Shown in pieces: positions 1-10,203 of a stretch of DNA of 64,000 bases (position 1 is its first letter; every line of letters starts with the position of its first letter). The stretch is taken from the NCBI GenBank assembly GCA_963682025.1, contig OY821517.1, forward strand, positions 20,832,048-20,896,047, in the 5' to 3' direction. The stretch is from Cordilura impudica (Eukaryota; Arthropoda; Insecta; Diptera; Scathophagidae). Under the pieces are notes generated by a model. The model was not told the DNA's origin. It was given only the letters and a program-made list of their open reading frames with translations, and did no database searches. A program made the translations under genes and the position numbers.

Positions 1-1147
1 GTTAATACTAATTCATATTTCAAAATACTTTTGCCATAACGGATAATTTAAAATTAGTAAAATATACAAATTAAATAAAATTCTAGCAATAAATTTCTAC
101 AATAAAAGATAATACTGCTTTCACATTAACTATTATCTCTAACAAATTACCACTAAAGTATATATTTGTGTATATTAAAGTATTTTGTTTTTCTGCTATA
201 AAATATTCACTATAAAAACAATTTGTTAAAAGATAAATTATCACATATTCCATAATTTATAACCTTGGCCAATGAAATATATCCATACACACAATATATG
301 TCATAAATAATCAGGGAACAGAAATAAAAATAAATATAACTTTTCAAAAACATACACCCCGACATTTGAACTTCAATGAAACAACAAAAAAAAAATTTAA
401 AAAGGAAGCATAAAACGCAAACTATTGTTGTGTATGTGTTTTATGCGGAAACGTAGAAAACAGATGCCGGTAGTTTAAATGAAGTATTGATACAATCGAT
501 GAAATATTGTTATTAACGTTGAAAATATGAAAGCCTACTCAGCCAAAAAGGCAAACATTAATGTTTATACAACAAAATGAACAAATGAAATAAACAACAA
601 CTTCAAAAATGGTATGTTTAGTGGAATAGAAAAATAAAAAAGATCTCCTTGTCCGCACTCATGCTAGCACAAATTTGAAAAAGTTTAAAAATAATAGTAA
701 ATATAAATTTCAAATATGGGTTTTCCAGTGTTTTATAAAAAAAATTCACCATATCAAAAAAAAAAAAAATAAATAAATAAATAAAAATGTTAAGTTAAGG
801 CATTTTAGAAAACTCCCCAAAAGGTAATGAATAACTATATAAACATTCACTGTAGAGGGGACTACGTTATTTCATGTTTATTTTATTTTGTATTATTGTA
901 TAAGGTAATGAATTCCATGAATATTATAGATGTTTTTGCCCGATAATTTATATTATATATGGATTAAATTTCTATTCGAATTAATAAATTTACAAATAAT
1001 TAACATTGATTTTGTAGGTAAACTTTATGGCATAATTCATGGTTTAAATGCTTAACGCATTTTCACCAAAATGATTATTAATTGATCTTTTTCGGTATAT
1101 TTTTAAAATTTTTCTGATATATGTTATAATTTTTTTTCTCAGTACCT
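1..1147. other. AT-rich DNA, no gene seen
   Basis: Very AT-rich sequence with homopolymer runs and a short AAAT microsatellite near 768-790. I see no open frame with coding character, no RNA gene and no clear repeat termini. It could be intron or intergenic DNA. Confidence 0.5.
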
Positions 1148-1555
1148 TTTTATACCTTCCACAAAACTGCGCAGAGGGTATATATCAGTTTATAATTCCA
1201 ATTGCAACTCGAGTATGTCCGTCCGTCTGTCCGTTTGTCTGTTGAAATCGCTCTTAGACACAAAATAAAGCATTTAGCTGACTAAGCTTAACATAATATT
1301 ATTAGTCATTACTTCGAGTAGGGTACTTGTTGAAATGAAATGTATCGGGCACCATTGTGTAAAAATATGACACAAAATATAGCGACATCTCTACAAACTG
1401 TTATAAATTCTGTTTGTTTGTAGATATTCTTTAGTGTTATGTTTACCAAATTGTTTGCTTTATCAAATATTTTATTTAAATTTGTTATAAATAGTGCAAT
1501 AAGGAGGGTATCAAAGATTCGGCATAACCGAATTTAACACTCCCATCCATTTTGT
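1148..1555 (+). repeat. divergent mini-me/DINE-like element
   Basis: Starts with a TATACC-type end, carries a GTCC/GTCT block near 1218-1243 and ends with a TTCGG..CCGAA hairpin at about 1518-1532. This matches the general plan of dipteran mini-me/DINE elements (GTCY-rich block plus terminal palindrome). It is a different subfamily from the copies at 2503, 21981, 51282 and 56752, whose hairpin is GTCGGTCTAGACCGAC. Confidence 0.6.
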
Positions 1556-1675
1556 GTCTCTTATTCAGCTTTCAGCTAAATTTAGCCGAAATCTTCATAT
1601 GCGTGAGCTCCCACTAGCTTAGTGAACGTGAAGAGGTCTATTTCAATATAAAAAAATTACAATTAATAATTAATA

Positions 1676-1735
1676 ACCCGGCTCTCGTAATTCGAGTGCA
1701 AATTCTAGAATATTTTATTTTTCTTTCAATATTTT
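1676..1735 (-). repeat. Helitron 3'-end fragment
   Basis: The reverse complement reads as the AGAATTTGCACTCGAAT-type 3' region shared by the short Helitron derivatives elsewhere in the window. Only about 60 bp remain, without a clean CTAG end. Confidence 0.5.
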
Positions 1736-1762
1736 TATTTCTATGTTTTTTTATCTATATAT

Positions 1763-2276
1763 ATGCGGGGTTTCATGTCAAGTGCACCAACTTTTGAAAC
1801 CGATGTCTTCCGATCGGGATGAAATTTGCACCAATGTTAGTCCTATTGAATAGTAGTTTAGACACAATTTTTCAACAAGATCGGGATCTGAGTTAGAGGG
1901 GATCAAAATTTGCCATTTTGGCCAAACAGGTGTGTTCTTAAAAAATTTTCTCCCATTCTTGAATATTCCGGAAAAAAATACTTTAAAAAAAAATTTTTTT
2001 TTGTAGACTTTTTTTTTGCTAAATCAAAGCATTTTTTGCCTTTTTTTCAAAAAGGGCATTTTTTTTTCATAAGAAAGCTTAGGATTTTTCCTTTAAGAGC
2101 TTTTTTGTCGCTTAGTGGGATGGGAGTGGGATAACTATCAAAATAAATGTTGTGTAACTCAAGACAATGGTTTTTCAATTTTTCACAAATTTTTCCTATT
2201 TGTGTGCAAAACCCTACAAATAAAACTTATACTGAGAAACTAGACAAATTAAGCTTTTCGTAGGTATATAACATAT
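1763..2276 (+). repeat. left terminal inverted repeat
   Basis: Matches the reverse complement of 4685-5275 over its whole length. Shared features are the GGGGTTTCATGTCAAGTG end, the segment around 1840-1885, the poly-A/T middle and the inner end TAGACAAATTAAG near 2243. Small indels explain the length difference. Confidence 0.85.
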
Positions 2277-2502
2277 CCAACTAAAATTTCATACCCTCGA
2301 TACTGTAATACCCAGAATATGTTAACCTCAGGAAAAAAATCACTTTTTTTCTATAGAAATGTTGAAAAATTATTATTTTTTATTTATTTGTAATAATAAT
2401 TAAATTAATATATAATAATAATAATATTAAAAATAAAAAGATAAATAATTTAATAAAATTTAATCTTAATTACATTAGATCCAGTTATATCATAACTATT
2501 TT

Positions 2503-3283
2503 TATACCCTATACCACTATGTGGTTTGGGTATAATGACTTTGTGCTGCTGTTTGTAACAACAAAAAATATTTGACCTAGACCCATCTTTAATTATACCG
2601 ATCCAATGAGAATCACTTTCTGAGTTGATTTAACAATGTCCGTCCGTCCGTCCGTCCGTCTGTGTGTCCATGTAAAGTTTGTAATCAAACTGCAGGTCGC
2701 AAATATGAAGATATTTTGATGAGATTTGATATATAAGCTTTTATCGGCTACTGGATAAACGCTGTTGAAATTGGTGAGAATCGGTCCATGTTCAGACCTA
2801 GCCCCCATACAAATTACCCATATGAAATCGACATAAATTGCCATAAGATCCAAATTGTCATATAGATCTTACTCAAATTGGGTTTGTATGCATTCATTAC
2901 ATCCACTAATGAGTAGTCCAAAAATGATCCCTTTGACCCCATATAGAGCTGCTTCCCGATCTTCACTTAAATCAATCAAAAAACAAAAATATTGCACTGA
3001 TTCTTCTCAAATTTTGTTTGTATATATTTTTGCAAAATGCAAGAGACTTTACCAAACATGATCAGGATCGGTCCATTTTTGGACCTAGTCCCTTTATAGA
3101 TAAAGCATCCGATATGAACTTTTTCATATCTGCAGCCAAAAAAATTAATAAAAATCCCACTCAAATTTGGTTTTTGCTTATTTTCAATGTCCAGTTAATT
3201 GGGCCTAAGAGATAGGGTTTCTAAACGCATGGTATAGGGTATCGTATAGTCGGTCTAGACCGACTATAATTTTCTTACTTGTT
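2503..3283 (-). repeat. mini-me/DINE-like element, full copy
   Basis: About 780 bp from a TATACCCTATACCAC end to an ACTTGTT end. A 24-bp perfect palindrome at 3245-3268 (half-site TATAGTCGGTCT) lies just inside the latter end, and a CCGTCCGTCCGTCC run lies at 2639-2660. Other copies are at 21981, 51282 and 56752, with partial copies elsewhere. The short open frames in it recur in every copy only because the DNA is conserved. Confidence 0.8.
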
Positions 3284-3429
3284 ATACTTAATTTATTGTA
3301 GCTGATGTATTTAAGTCTTGTAAATTTTTAAATACCCAGTCTTTCATCCAGCTTTTTTGCCGCCTTTATTTTCTGCGTTTTTTTTGTCAATCCTTTGTTG
3401 GCGTTACTCAGTTCTGCTGTTGATTTCGC

Positions 3430-4668
3430 TTATGGTTTATTTGTTGGCTTCGGAAAGAAATCGTATTGAATAGAGGCAGAAAACTTTTTCAACTTGAGTC
3501 TTCCATCGACAAGCGGTATAAAAGCATGGTATTGGGCGGTGCCATCGATTCTTACCGCAGCATCGAATCTGCTCTTCAGTGTTTTCAATGTTTCCTGATG
3601 ATCCTCTTTGCTACTAAAAACTAGTTTAGTTTCTTTACAATAATTCTTTGCCCAATGGAATAAAGCATTCGCATCTAAGATGCGATCTTTATGAGAGCGC
3701 TGGAGGCTATACTTCGCTGCATTTCTTTTAAGGTTTGCTCCAATACCATCACATGCACCCTTACCATGAGCAGTAAGATGAAAATTCCACTCAGCTGGCA
3801 TTCCAAAATCTTTTTCATGAGCCATTAGATTAGCGAAGTTACTTTCGTTTTTAAAATGATGACGAGCTCCGTCCGAAACGTGGTATACCTTCTCTACTGT
3901 TAATTTAGGTTTAGATATTTTAGTATCATCTTCTGGTACTCATAAACTGCAACGGTATCATGTTTTAAATGGTCGGATATGATTCCCATACTTTTGTGTT
4001 CCAGTTTTTCATCTTTCATGTAGTAAATAACTACTGTGAATATATTTTCTTGGTCGTTATTGAAGTGGAAAGCTTGTATGGCATCCTGAAGAAGATATTT
4101 AGAGTTTTCTGCGAAATCATATGAAATAACGAATTCATCAGACTTCAAATGTATCTTCAAATCCTTGAAGATTGACTAGAAAGTCATGGATTCTCAAGTT
4201 TAGCAATCCTGTACACATTTCTTCCACAAAATCATCCACATTTAAAATGATTGTTTTCAATGTGCATCTGTCAGTCTGAATCCAAGAATCAAATTTGACC
4301 TCCTCTATATGTGCTCGATTTAAAGAGTTGATTAAATTTTCTTTAATGAATGTGGTTTTCGGGCAATTGGTACATTCACCTAAGTGGCAAGAAGTTGTTG
4401 CATTAGGACACATAGTCAATTTAAGGCAATCGCGGTAATCGTGTAAATCTTCTGCCGAATCATCTGTTAAATACTTCAAGTTGATTTCCTTCAACATCAG
4501 TTTACCATTTTCATGGTAAATGCAAACGCATACTGTGTGAGTTCCGCTGCTTTCTGCCAAACCGCAATGTTTTGGCCTCATTTGGGTAAATTTCGTGAAG
4601 CCAATTTTAACATCCTCGTGTTCAGATTGAAATAATGCAAATAACTCTTTCAGGTTACAGAGAACCAT
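3430..4668 (-). pseudogene. transposase-like protein of an uncharacterised family, two frameshifts
   Basis: Reading on the minus strand from ATG at 4668, the frame breaks once near 4150 and once near 3915, then stops at 3430; the three pieces join into about 410 residues. The first piece contains GFTKFTQMRPKHC and GTHTVCVC followed by paired cysteines (C-x-x-C, possibly zinc-binding). The second has YDFAEN and IISDHLKHDT. The third has HVSDG, then HGKGACDGIGANLKR. From memory this order of motifs is shared by many unnamed arthropod and cnidarian proteins. The spaced aspartates in DFAEN, ISD and SDG could be an RNase H-type catalytic set, but that is inference. The start lies at the inner edge of the right inverted repeat and a longer N-terminal part known in relatives is absent. 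With two frameshifts it is unlikely to make full protein. Confidence 0.65.
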
Positions 4669-4684
4669 TTTCTTCTGTTATGTT

Positions 4685-5275
4685 ATGAAGGTATGTTACA
4701 TACCTTCGGAAAGTTTAATTTGTCTAGTTTCTTAGTATAAGTTTTATTTGTAAGGTTTTACACACAAATAGGAAAAAATTCAAAATAGTGCATTTGTGAA
4801 AAATTGAAAAACCGTTGTTTAGAGTAACAAAACATTTATTTTGATAGATATCCCACTCTTATCCCACTAAGCGACAAAAAAGCTGTTAAAGGAAAAATCC
4901 TAAGCTTTCTTATGAAAAAAAATGCCCTTTTTGAAAAAAAAAGGCAAAAAAAGCTTTGATTTAGCCAAAAAAGGTCTACAAAAAAAATTTTTTTTAAAGT
5001 ATTTTTTTCCGAAATATTGAAGAAATAGCTATCTAATCTATTTGGGAGAAAATTTTCTAAGAACAATAGGTAATAAGTTAGATGGTTGACAAAACACACC
5101 GGTTTGGCCAAAATGTCAAATTTTGATCCCCTCTAATACAGAGAGATTTTGACCGATCTTGTTGAAAAATTGTGTCTAAACTACTATTCAATAGGACTAA
5201 CCTTGGTGCAAATTTCATCCCGATCGGAAGATATCGTTTTCAAAAGTTTGGTGCACTTGACATGAAACCCCCCCA
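4685..5275 (-). repeat. right terminal inverted repeat
   Basis: Inverted copy of 1763-2276. It ends outward in CATGAAACCCCCCC at 5261-5274. Its inner end stops about 16 bases before the start codon of the transposase-like pseudogene, so it would also hold that gene's promoter. Confidence 0.85.
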
Positions 5276-5339
5276 TAAATAAAATTTATGATTAATAATA
5301 ATAATAATAAGAGCATGTGATGTATAATTATAATAAAAT

Positions 5340-6014
5340 AAGAAAATAAGCATAAACCTAATTTGAGTGGCATTGTAATTAATTTTTTTTGCCTTCGTAT
5401 ATGAAAAATTTCATATCGGATATTATTTTTATATGTGGACTAGTTCGAAAAATAGACCGATCCTGCCCATATTTGGTAAGGTCACTTAGTTTTTACAAAA
5501 ACATATACAAACCAAATTTGAGAGAAATCTTTGCCATATTTTTGTTTTTTTGATAAATTTAAGTAAAAGCCGGTGGCTATAACTAAAAATTTTCCAATAC
5601 GGTTTTTTTTTCGACTACTGATTAATGGGAGTAATAAACATATACATACCCAATTTGACTGAGATCTATGTGATAATTTCGATCTTATGACAATTTAATT
5701 CGATTTCATAGGGGACATTTGTATGCGGACTAGGTCTGAACATGCACCGATTTTCACCAGTTTCAACAAAATATATTCATATTGGTGACCTGTAGTTTGA
5801 TTACAAAGTTTACATGGACACGCAGACGGACGGACGGACGAACGGATGGGTGGATGGACAGACGTACAGCACTAAATAGACTCAGAAAGTGATTCTGAAA
5901 GTGATTCTGAGTCGCTCGGTATAATAAAAAATGGGTCTAGGTCAAATAATTTTGGTAGTTACAAACATCAGCATAGTGTCATTATACCCTGACCACATAT
6001 TGGTGTAGGGTATA
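5340..6014 (+). repeat. mini-me/DINE-like element, 5' end missing
   Basis: Aligns with the copy at 21981-22769 from its AAATAAGCATAAACC segment to its GTGTAGGGTATAA end. It has a GACGGACGGACGGACG block at 5826-5841. The palindromic end is absent, so this copy is truncated at its left side. Confidence 0.75.
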
Positions 6015-6989
6015 ATTTTTTTCGAGTTCCTTTTTAAAGTTATAATTACATGTCATGAGATTTTTCAAAAAAATCTTTACTAAGTCTCTACATGTCTCTA
6101 CCGGCTTTGATTTTTTATGTGTTTTTAATAAACAATAACCTTTTTCACGCAAATATTTTTAATTTTAAGCACTCCTTTTCCTACTTTTTCCAGCATAAGG
6201 GGGTTTTCAGAATTTTTTAGTTTATGAAATTTTTTGCCCTCTCTACACTCTATAACACCGATTCAGTCTAGAGCATATAAAAAATATTCTTCAGCAATTT
6301 AGTACACAAATATGAAAATTCTGCCAACCGTATGGAATGGGAGCATGTATATTGTCTAAAAAAAAAAAATATGCAAAAAAATAACAAATAAAAATAAACC
6401 AGTAGAACCTTTATTGACAATATATGGTTTTATATTAAATTTACGGTTAGGATTTTCCAAGAAAAATCCTTTTTCTTCAACAAGCACGAAATACCAGAAA
6501 AAACTTTGAAAAAAATGCTAATAAATACTTATCTAGTTTTAAATAACTGCTGAAGGCCTATAAACTAAAAAACTGTTTTACATTGTTGTTGTAGTTGTTG
6601 TTGTTGTAAACAGGATGTAAAATATAAGAGCTTATGGCTTAAATACACAGCCAAACAGCCCAACAGCCAAACAGATAAACAAAGTCGTTCAAACATGTGT
6701 TTGTTGCTTGCAATTTGTTTATATAAAAATCTATAACTTGCAGCTATAGCGTTTTCTTTTAACATTTTCCTTTCAACTCACTTTGTTGTGTTGATTTTTT
6801 TCGTTTTTTTTTTATTTCTTTCAAGTAAATGGAAAATTTATGCTTATAAGGCATGTTTCGTTTCAAATATGGTTTGTAGTAAATCTTTTGCTTTGTTTTC
6901 AATTTTGTACGAAATTTGTAGTAAGTGTACGTATATACTTGAAAATGGTAAATTTTTTTATTTATTGAAAATTTATGCAAAATATAACC
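6015..6989. other. AT-rich DNA, no gene seen
   Basis: Contains a TTGTTGTAG simple repeat near 6583-6608 and long A/T runs. Open frames on both strands are low-complexity and lack coding character. No element termini were recognised. Confidence 0.45.
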
Positions 6990-7008
6990 TTAACCCGAAT
7001 TAACCTAG

Positions 7009-7026
7009 CGTGTTCATATGATCACG
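7009..7026 (+). repeat. subterminal palindrome, left (piggyBac)
   Basis: CGTGTTCATATGATCACG, one mismatch from a perfect palindrome, just inside the left terminal repeat. A second left copy is at 7382-7398. It may be a transposase-binding site, by analogy with the internal repeats of piggyBac elements. Confidence 0.7.
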
Positions 7027-7593
7027 CCACATAGCTTTCACTTTAAAGTCAGTTCCAAGAAAAACAAAACATCGGAGCGCACTTTTTTTTATCTAATTTA
7101 TTCTCAGAGAAATTATTTATTTATCTATATGCATTTTGTGTCAGTTTGGTTTTTCTGCTGAAGTCAGTAGCACGTCAAATTGGGAGCCCAATTTTTAAAT
7201 CACAAAAAAATACAAAATGGATTACATGCATAAGTAAGTATCAATATATTTATGATCCTATATTACATAGAAAAGCAAATGAACTTAAAAATCAAAGCTA
7301 AGGGAACCTTTACCGGTAAACAAGTGTCACTTAGTTGATTATAAATATCTAGGTGAATGATTTTCGTGTTTTTTCTTAAGTGTGTTCATATGATCACGCT
7401 ACGCGGGATGGGGTACATGCTTTTTACACTTACTTTTCCTGGAATTTCTTTTGATGTTTTTGCTATTTCGTTTGCAAAATTCATATTTTTAGAAAACTAA
7501 CCCTTCAACAAACTATCGATTTTGTTCATGATGAGGCAAGTGAGGCACAGGAGTACGACTTGCCTAGGTTAGTTTAATTTGAGGGACCAGAAT

Positions 7594-8604
7594 ATGATGG
7601 ACAATGAGGACAATGCTGAAGAAGACGCTGCAATTATAAAAGGAAAGCCTGTTCGGTTTGGATACAAAGTTTGGTCTCTATGCACCCCAAGTGGATATCT
7701 AATCAATTTTGAGATATACCAAGGCAAAAATCCCAGATCGAACAGCAAGTATGAAGAAAAGTTTGGTAAATGTGCTGCTCCGCTAATAAGCATGATAGAC
7801 GATTTCGATGATGAAAAGCGATACCTTCCTTACCATTTCTTTTTCGACAACTTGTTCACAGGTATACCACTTCTCACATTTTTGAAGGCTTCAGGCTACA
7901 ATGCAACTGGTACCATCCGTAAAAATCGTGTACCTGCAAACTGCCCAATTCCCAATAAGAAAAAACTCACGAAAAATCCAAGAGGTAGTTGTGAATACAT
8001 TTTGATAGAACCTGTGAATTTACTGTTGTTGAAATGGGTCGATAATTCTGTTGTATCAGTTCTCTCAACCTGTTTCGGAGTTGAACCGAAATCAATGGCT
8101 TCACGCCATTGCAAATTGGAGCACAAAAAGATTAACGTTCCTCGACCATCTGCAATAACTGAATATATTAAAAATATGTGTGGAGTTGATCGCTTTGATC
8201 AGAACTTAAGTCTTTATCGTATTTCATTCAGGGGAAAGAAATGGTATAGTTCCATTTTTACATGGTTAGTAGATGCATGTGTGGTCAATGATTGGCAGCT
8301 GCATCGAAATGGCCAATCCAAAATTTCGCAATTACACTTCCGTAGGGAAATCGCCAAATATTATTGTAAGAAATTTGGTGAAAAGGGGAAAGGTCCTGGT
8401 TCATCTGCTAGAGTTAGATGCCTAGAAGATAAAAGCAAGGCTGAGAATTTGCTTAGATATGATGGTATAAATCATTTGGTTCGAGAATGCAACAGACGAC
8501 GTTGTGGATATGAAAAATGCGCATCCACAATAAGAACAGAGTGTTTCAAATGCAACATCGGCCTCTGCATAAAATGTTTCATTCCTTATCATACAAAGCC
8601 ATAA
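7594..8604 (+). CDS. piggyBac transposase, N-terminally truncated
   Basis: The open frame can be read from ATG 7594 (336 residues); an in-frame TTG lies 15 bases upstream, but no more homologous sequence is seen before it. The protein starts with an acidic stretch and goes straight into KGKPVRFGYKVWSLC, the DDE_Tnp_1_7 fold. FFDNLFTG carries the aspartate matching piggyBac D346, and CGVDRFDQ the one matching D447. The region with the first aspartate (D268 in the moth element) is absent, so catalysis is unlikely. The C-terminus has a cysteine-rich domain (RRCGYEKC, TECFKCNIGLCIKCF, then HTKP), as in piggyBac proteins that bind terminal repeats. The frame has no stops, which suggests recent loss of activity. 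A DNA-binding product could still compete with active copies, but that is speculation. Confidence 0.8.
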   Translation: MMDNEDNAEEDAAIIKGKPVRFGYKVWSLCTPSGYLINFEIYQGKNPRSNSKYEEKFGKCAAPLISMIDDFDDEKRYLPYHFFFDNLFTGIPLLTFLKASGYNATGTIRKNRVPANCPIPNKKKLTKNPRGSCEYILIEPVNLLLLKWVDNSVVSVLSTCFGVEPKSMASRHCKLEHKKINVPRPSAITEYIKNMCGVDRFDQNLSLYRISFRGKKWYSSIFTWLVDACVVNDWQLHRNGQSKISQLHFRREIAKYYCKKFGEKGKGPGSSARVRCLEDKSKAENLLRYDGINHLVRECNRRRCGYEKCASTIRTECFKCNIGLCIKCFIPYHTKP

Positions 8605-8800
8605 TTTTTCTATATGTCAAAAAGAATTAAAACAAAAATGTAATATAATAATAATAAAATAACTGAATATATAAGATTTAAAATTTGTAAAATAATTATA
8701 ATAATTATAAAAGTTATTATTTTTATAATAAAAAATATGTTTTTGGTTAATAAAGATGTGTTTATTATTGAAGAAAAAACCTGTACCCCGTACCGCCTAG

Positions 8801-8818
8801 CGTGATCATATGATCACG
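8801..8818 (+). repeat. subterminal palindrome, right (piggyBac)
   Basis: CGTGATCATATGATCACG is a perfect 18-bp palindrome, the right-hand partner of the sites at 7009 and 7382. It is preceded by CCTAG, as is the left copy. Confidence 0.75.
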
Positions 8819-8963
8819 ATCCTTTTTTAAGGATAGCTCTGTGAATAGTCCAAGGATTTGAAAAAATTAAGTATATTTGAGCTTCTTTCTATCCCAAATA
8901 TACAGCTATGTAGTTTTTTTTTTTAAATTTGAAAAAAAAGTAATTCAGGTTAATTCGGGTTAA

Positions 8964-9274
8964 GAAAAGGTCTTGCATTGAAATGGATTTTACTTTAGCA
9001 GATAATTGATTTTTTTTTTTTGTGTTGTGTTTGGTAAAGGTTGGAATAAAGACCTTGAGTAAGTCTTTAAAAAGCCATAAGTTTTTAATGTTTTTTTTTC
9101 TTTAAATTTAATAAGAAAAAAATTTAATTATAGCATGTTCTGAAAATTTCAATGCATGACATCCAAGTATAATTACTTATTTGATAGTTTTTAATACAAT
9201 TTTTTTCTCACATAAAAAAAAAAAATTGTATCTATTTAGACAAAAAATTTGTTACTAATTTTAATTAACTACAG
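8964..9274. other. AT-rich DNA ending in a possible splice acceptor
   Basis: No coding signal. The last bases read TTAATTAACTACAG, ending at 9274, which fits an insect 3' splice site before the open frame at 9275-9496. Confidence 0.35.
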
Positions 9275-9496
9275 TGCTACTCATTTGGTAATATTAGTAC
9301 TCGTAGTAGTAAGGACAATTTTGGAGCAAATTTTAATGGCAATTTACATAATGACTTGACTTTTCACTTTCCATTTACCATAATGGTTCCGAATAGTGTC
9401 TCTCGTGTACCATCTTCTTCAGTATCCCATCTTTCATCACTGAATCTTATAATAAGAAGCATTCCGGAGTACATAAGACAATCCGATCTGTTCTAG
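9275..9496 (+). CDS. candidate terminal exon of an unrecognised host gene
   Basis: Directly after the acceptor-like TTAACTACAG at 9265-9274 the frame TGC TAC TCA stays open for 73 codons to TAG at 9494-9496. The predicted peptide is of normal complexity: it begins CYSFGNISTRSSKDNFG and ends IIRSIPEYIRQSDLF, with a serine-rich patch SVSRVPSSSVSHLSS before the end. Codon choice is mixed at third positions, unlike the surrounding A/T-run frames, and none of the repeat families in this window covers it. It has no start codon, so it would be the 3'-terminal coding exon of a gene on this strand, with the piggyBac element in its last intron. I do not recognise the protein. It could also be a chance open frame or an old transposon remnant. 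Confidence 0.35.
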   Translation, partial: CYSFGNISTRSSKDNFGANFNGNLHNDLTFHFPFTIMVPNSVSRVPSSSVSHLSSLNLIIRSIPEYIRQSDLF

Positions 9497-9524
9497 TTAT
9501 ATTTTCGAAAAATACTTGTTTGTC

Positions 9525-9709
9525 GAATAACAATGCTATATACGTGTTTGTTAAATTTGTTAATATGTTTGTAATAAAAATTAGTTTGTTTTTTGTGTTG
9601 ATTTGTGTATTGGCTATAATTGATTAGCATACCTTTAGGGTCTTTATTTAATGAAAAAATAAAATTTCCTAGAATTTGCACTCGAATTTCGAGGGCTAGA
9701 ATCTGCTAG
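9525..9709 (+). repeat. Helitron derivative, 3' part
   Basis: Matches the 3' half of the short Helitron family: TTGATTAGCATACC, AAAATTTCCTAGAATTTGC, the CTCGAATTTCGAG hairpin, and the CTAG terminus at 9706-9709. The 5' end is missing. Confidence 0.8.
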
Positions 9710-9739
9710 TTAGTATTTAATGTGAAATCAATAAATCTT

Positions 9740-9985
9740 AAAGTTCATTAATCTGAATACACATTCTCCTGAGAGGGTCTGAATTTACAGAATTTAATCG
9801 GGAAACCAGAACAAACATCATCATTAATTATATCAAGAAGAAATAAAACATTTGTGGAAGATTACTTGGATTGAATTTTAAACCCCGAATAGAAAACAAA
9901 AGGAATTGCTTCTGCGCAGATTCAAGACAGTCGGTATGAATTTGATAGATTGGGTCCCAAATAATAAAAGCATATTCCATAGCAT
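9740..9985 (-). pseudogene. LINE reverse transcriptase C-terminal fragment
   Basis: Read on the minus strand the peptide includes LEYAFIIWDP and ESAQKQFLLFSIRGL. This is the post-RT region (LEYAS..W.P, VQ..FL.FALR) of Jockey/CR1-like non-LTR retrotransposons. Both ends are truncated. It sits exactly between two Helitron 3' ends (9709 and 10090). Confidence 0.6.
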
Positions 9986-9989
9986 ACTT

Positions 9990-10090
9990 GCATAGCATAA
10001 TTGATTAGCATACTTTTAGAGTCTTTATTTAATGAAAAAATAATATTTCCTAGAATTTGCGCCCGAATTTCGAGGGCTGGAATCTGCTAG
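9990..10090 (+). repeat. second Helitron 3' terminus
   Basis: Again TTGATTAGCATAC, TTTCCTAGAATTTGC, the hairpin region and CTGCTAG, ending at 10090. Only the last ~100 bp are present, downstream of the LINE fragment. Confidence 0.75.
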
Positions 10091-10106
10091 TTGTTATTAC
10101 TTCTTT

Positions 10107-10203
10107 TGCCAGATATGAAAAAGTTCATAACGGATGCTATATAAACATTGGAACTAGGTCAAAAATGGGCCTATTCTGACTATATTTGACAAAGCCACTA
10201 CTT
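10107..10203 (+). repeat. mini-me/DINE-like element, left part
   Basis: Contains the ATATGAAAAAGTTCATA..CGGATGCTATA segment of the family. The copy is interrupted at 10204 by the family B element and resumes near 13012. Confidence 0.75.

Larger units (their letters stand above)
1763..5275 (-). mobile_element. long-TIR DNA transposon with transposase-like pseudogene
   Basis: About 3.5 kb bounded by two long inverted repeats (left about 1763-2276, right about 4685-5275) whose outer ends read GGGGTTTCATGTCAAGTG and its complement. The only coding content (3430-4668, minus) begins about 16 bases inside the right inverted repeat, so the repeats and the gene appear to form one unit. A 780-bp mini-me-like element (2503-3283) has inserted between the gene's 3' end and the left repeat. 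Flanks are TA-rich on both sides, so a TA target duplication is possible but cannot be proved. The superfamily is not assigned; the link between gene and inverted repeats is inferred from position. Confidence 0.65.
6994..8959 (+). mobile_element. piggyBac-type transposon, internally deleted
   Basis: A 1966-bp element flanked by TTAA at 6990-6993 and 8960-8963, the piggyBac target-site signature. Its termini are a perfect 13-bp inverted repeat, CCCGAATTAACCT at 6994-7006 and its complement at 8947-8959. Subterminal palindromes lie at 7009-7026, 7382-7398 and 8801-8818. Inside is a single-exon frame for the C-terminal two thirds of a piggyBac transposase (7594-8604). The N-terminal part with the first catalytic aspartate region is missing, so the element is probably non-autonomous though its ends look intact. 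Confidence 0.88.

Noticed and set aside
1910..2134. Lysine/phenylalanine-rich frames in the long inverted repeats (also 4836-5111)
   Set aside because: They arise from poly-A/T runs within the inverted repeats and differ between the two arms.
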